This document shows positions 62,135 through 64,000 of a DNA stretch of 64,000 nucleotides, piece by piece. This DNA is from Sycobia sp. Sy_11 (Eukaryota > Arthropoda > Insecta > Hymenoptera > Epichrysomallidae), in the NCBI GenBank assembly GCA_018907035.1, contig JACCIC010000224.1, positions 773,001-837,000 of the forward strand, written 5' to 3'. The translations under genes were made by a program, and so were the position numbers. The notes beneath the pieces were generated by a model. It saw nothing but the letters and a program-made list of their open reading frames with translations, made no database searches and had not been told where the DNA came from. Position 1 is the stretch's first letter. The number at the start of each line of letters is the position of its first letter.

Positions 62135-62323
62135 ATGGATCTAGCTACTTTAAATAAAATTGCCGAGAGCGAGTTCCTGCCGACGAAGAAATGTACAGAA
62201 TTGGAGAAAAATAAGCAGTATATGGCAACTGCTCTCAAGCTAGTTACGACTCGATATGGTGCGAAAATTATAGCAGAACTTGACGATAGTTTTCAAATAT
62301 TTTTACCACAGAAGATATCGTGA
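62135..62323 (+). pseudogene. Small Polinton-associated protein, truncated by a stop
   Basis: Starts MDLATLNKIAESEF and contains TTRYGAKIIAELDDSFQIFLP, a pattern I associate with small, single-strand-DNA-binding-like (OB-fold-type) proteins that sit next to insect Polinton polymerases. The TGA at 62321-62323 is followed in the same frame by DQEFFENLAN, so the frame probably once ran on and was cut by a nonsense change. A possible 5' leader intron (AAG-GTAAAA near 62039 to TATAG at 62133) precedes it. Confidence 0.55.
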
Positions 62324-62372
62324 GCAATATTAAAGGACCAAGAATTTTTCGAAAATCTAGCAAATACTGCAA

Positions 62373-63256
62373 TTAAACTTTACACTTTACGTATACGCGA
62401 TTACCAGTTTTCTTTAATACTTTTTCAACTAGATAAATTTCAGGATACTTAGTTTTTTGCATTTCACTCTCATAAAAGCCACCAGAGACAGGTTTATCAT
62501 AATAGTCTTTAATGTGATAGGTTATTGGATTAGTCTTTATAACTCTTGTTATTGTAAAAATTTCAGTTGACCAGTTTGGTGTATATCCTTTTTCAAAAAT
62601 ATTTTTTATTTTACTTATTCGTACATTATCTCCTACTTTGTATTTTGCTTTTTTCATATTCATATTTTCGATTGGAAAATGCTTCTTTATCTCTTCTGCA
62701 TTTCTTTTGGTTACATTTGAAGGCTCAATTCCTATTGTTCGATGCTTTCTTGAATTATAAACTTCGAGTAAATCTGGTAGGATATCCATCTATTTATAGT
62801 TTCCCTGCTTACTGAATTGTATCCACATTGCATTTTTTAACGTTCTATTAAATCGTTCACATATGCTTGCATGAAGATTACTGTGCGAAGAATATAGATT
62901 TATTTTATACTTTTTCATGAGATTTTGAAAGTGAGAATTGTAAAATTCTTTTCCTTGATCAGTTTGTAGATTAGATGGTACTCGTCCTTGTTTCAATATC
63001 TCATTCATAGCCTTAGTAATATCATTGCCACTCTTTGACCTTACTGGAATGGCCCATGCAAATTTGAAAATATATCAATGACAGTGAGTAAATAACGAAA
63101 ACCTTTATTGTCCTTCGAGAAAGGAATCATTTCTACAAGATCAGCCTGCCATGTCTCATCTATTGTACGTATATCATATTTTCTTCGCTCATATCTACGA
63201 CGTGCTGGTTTGTGCAACTCTTCAACCACTTTTTCGCGGTACATATTTTTTTTCAA
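62373..63256 (-). pseudogene. Polinton retroviral-type integrase (DDE), broken
   Basis: Minus strand: EELHKPARRRYERRKY linker, TWQADLVEM (first Asp), LQTDQGKEFYN (second Asp), SICERFNRTLK (Glu), then VYNSRKHRTIG and a C-terminal SH3/chromo-like stretch YKVGDNVRISKIKNIFEKGY..NWSTEIFTI. This is the integrase that inserts Polinton ends. A frameshift in a T/A run near 63065 and a TAG at 62790-62792 break it. It runs opposite to the polymerase, as is common in these elements. Confidence 0.9.
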
Positions 63257-63629
63257 TCTCTTTTATAATATTATTTGTGTTTTTAACAAGTTCCGTTACC
63301 TTCTCTTTCAAATTATCATATTTTTTAATAAGATCCCCCAGTTTTGCTTCTATGGACAAGCGAATAGCTTCATGCCTTTGCTCACAATCTTGAACGTATT
63401 TAAACGATTCAGAAATTTCAAATGATAACACATCTACCTGGGTCTTTAGTGCTATATTCAAAATTTTCACGCTAATTGCGTCATTTTCTTCTTTAGCTTC
63501 CCCAATATTACAAAGTCGTTTACTTTCGATATCATAATTTCCATCCAATGTAGTAATGAAGCCAATACCTGGAGGGCCTCGACTCCCTTTCGAGACCTCT
63601 AACGTTCTTCCAAACACGTCAAGACTCAT
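63222..63629 (-). CDS. Polinton coiled-coil protein with RGPPGIGF motif
   Basis: 135 residues, intact. MSLDVFGRTLE, then SRGPPGIGFITTLDGNYDI, then KRLCNIG..KEENDAISVK, then a long heptad-rich coiled coil (SIEAKLGDLIKKYDNLKEK). The Gly/Pro start followed by a DGxYDI/NDA module and a coiled coil is like fibre- or stalk-type proteins in virus-like elements; exact role unknown. Its last 35 nt overlap the integrase frame. Confidence 0.7.
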   Translation of the reverse strand: MSLDVFGRTLEVSKGSRGPPGIGFITTLDGNYDIESKRLCNIGEAKEENDAISVKILNIALKTQVDVLSFEISESFKYVQDCEQRHEAIRLSIEAKLGDLIKKYDNLKEKVTELVKNTNNIIKEIEKKYVPRKSG

Positions 63630-63660
63630 GTTGCTACTGATGAAATCGTCTATGAACGTA

Positions 63661-63946
63661 TCAATATATGCATCTTATTTCGCGTAATTCTTCAATAATG
63701 GATTGAATTTCATTGACGTGATTGTTATTTCCAGCAGATTGTTCAGCAGTTAGTAATCTTAGTCTCTCAACAAGCTCATTCGGATCATCCCAGTATACTA
63801 ACTCTATTGAAGAATTTTTCTTTGCTATTTTATATTTAGGTAAGATTGCTCCTCCTCCCTTTTTTTTGTACGAGTAGCACTGTTGCGAAACATCGGTGCA
63901 ATGATGTTGAAATATTTTCGACTCTTCGATGAGCGTATAGATCCAT
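63661..63946 (-). pseudogene. Small Polinton protein with YWDDPNELV motif, frameshifted near its start
   Basis: The main frame has KKKGGGAILPKYKIAKK, ELVYWDDPNELVERLRLL and IIEELREIRCIY with the stop at 63661-63663. This block is one I recognise as conserved in hypothetical proteins of insect Polinton-like elements. An ATG at 63946 is in another frame, and one extra base about 15 nt downstream explains the shift. The gene precedes the coiled-coil gene by about 31 nt, so the minus-strand genes form a compact series. Function unknown. Confidence 0.6.
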
Positions 63947-64000
63947 CTTTGCTATGTTTTTTCCGGTGAGCACTTGTTGCTTCCAGAATACTGCGATAAT
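63947..64000 (-). other. Start of the minus-strand series, continues beyond the window
   Basis: Too short to assign. Capsid genes and the right terminal repeat of the Polinton, if present, lie outside. Confidence 0.3.

Overview
This looks like a nuclear window from an insect, most likely a hymenopteran and plausibly an ant. It is AT-rich, full of long (AT)n, (GA)n and (CA)n microsatellites, has spliced genes with GT-AG introns, and carries a typical insect mix of mariner, R1/R2-like LINE, BEL/Pao, Gypsy and Polinton relics. The species call is inference. No bacterial features (operons, RBS, CRISPR) are present.

Region 1 (1-14.4 kb): intergenic sequence with microsatellites and a GC-armed palindrome, then a four-exon gene (6300-11745) for a secreted S1-fold serine protease homologue that has lost the catalytic His and Ser. 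A mariner relic lies in its first intron. Regions 2 and 3 (14.4-26.2 kb and 40.6-50.8 kb): two tandem, same-strand, seven-exon serine protease genes with identical intron phases and conserved upstream sequence. Each has a signal-peptide exon, a low-complexity exon coding for Tyr/Gln/Asn-rich octapeptide repeats, and a protease domain with an intact His-Asp-Ser triad and an unusual S1 pocket. The repeat exon has no ATG in frame in copy 1, so Met-initiated ORF calling shows only wrong-frame reading frames there. The copies differ in length almost only through octapeptide number (predicted 460 and 380 residues).

Between the duplicates (26.2-40.6 kb) lies a transposon graveyard: mariner pieces, a tRNA-derived SINE, a Gypsy pol fragment, a mariner N-terminus, a nearly complete non-LTR retrotransposon on the minus strand (32.69-37.29 kb) and an internally deleted BEL/Pao element. 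The introns of the proteases hold further LINE, SINE and palindromic elements, including a 463-bp hairpin.

Region 4 (51.3-53.6 kb): a mariner relic, a short TIR element, a ~280-bp tandem repeat and a C/G-homopolymer island. Region 5 (54-64 kb): a virus-like gene cluster. It holds a two-exon Arg/Ser-rich gene, a minus-strand insect-family gene split by low-complexity DNA, a protein-primed family-B DNA polymerase with an 81-bp intron, a small accessory gene, and on the minus strand a retroviral-type integrase with two small genes upstream. The polymerase-integrase part is a Polinton/Maverick whose genes carry a few small lesions each. Its right end is outside the window. CCAAT/ATTGG boxes recur in front of several of these genes and suggest, without proving, that they belong to one element.
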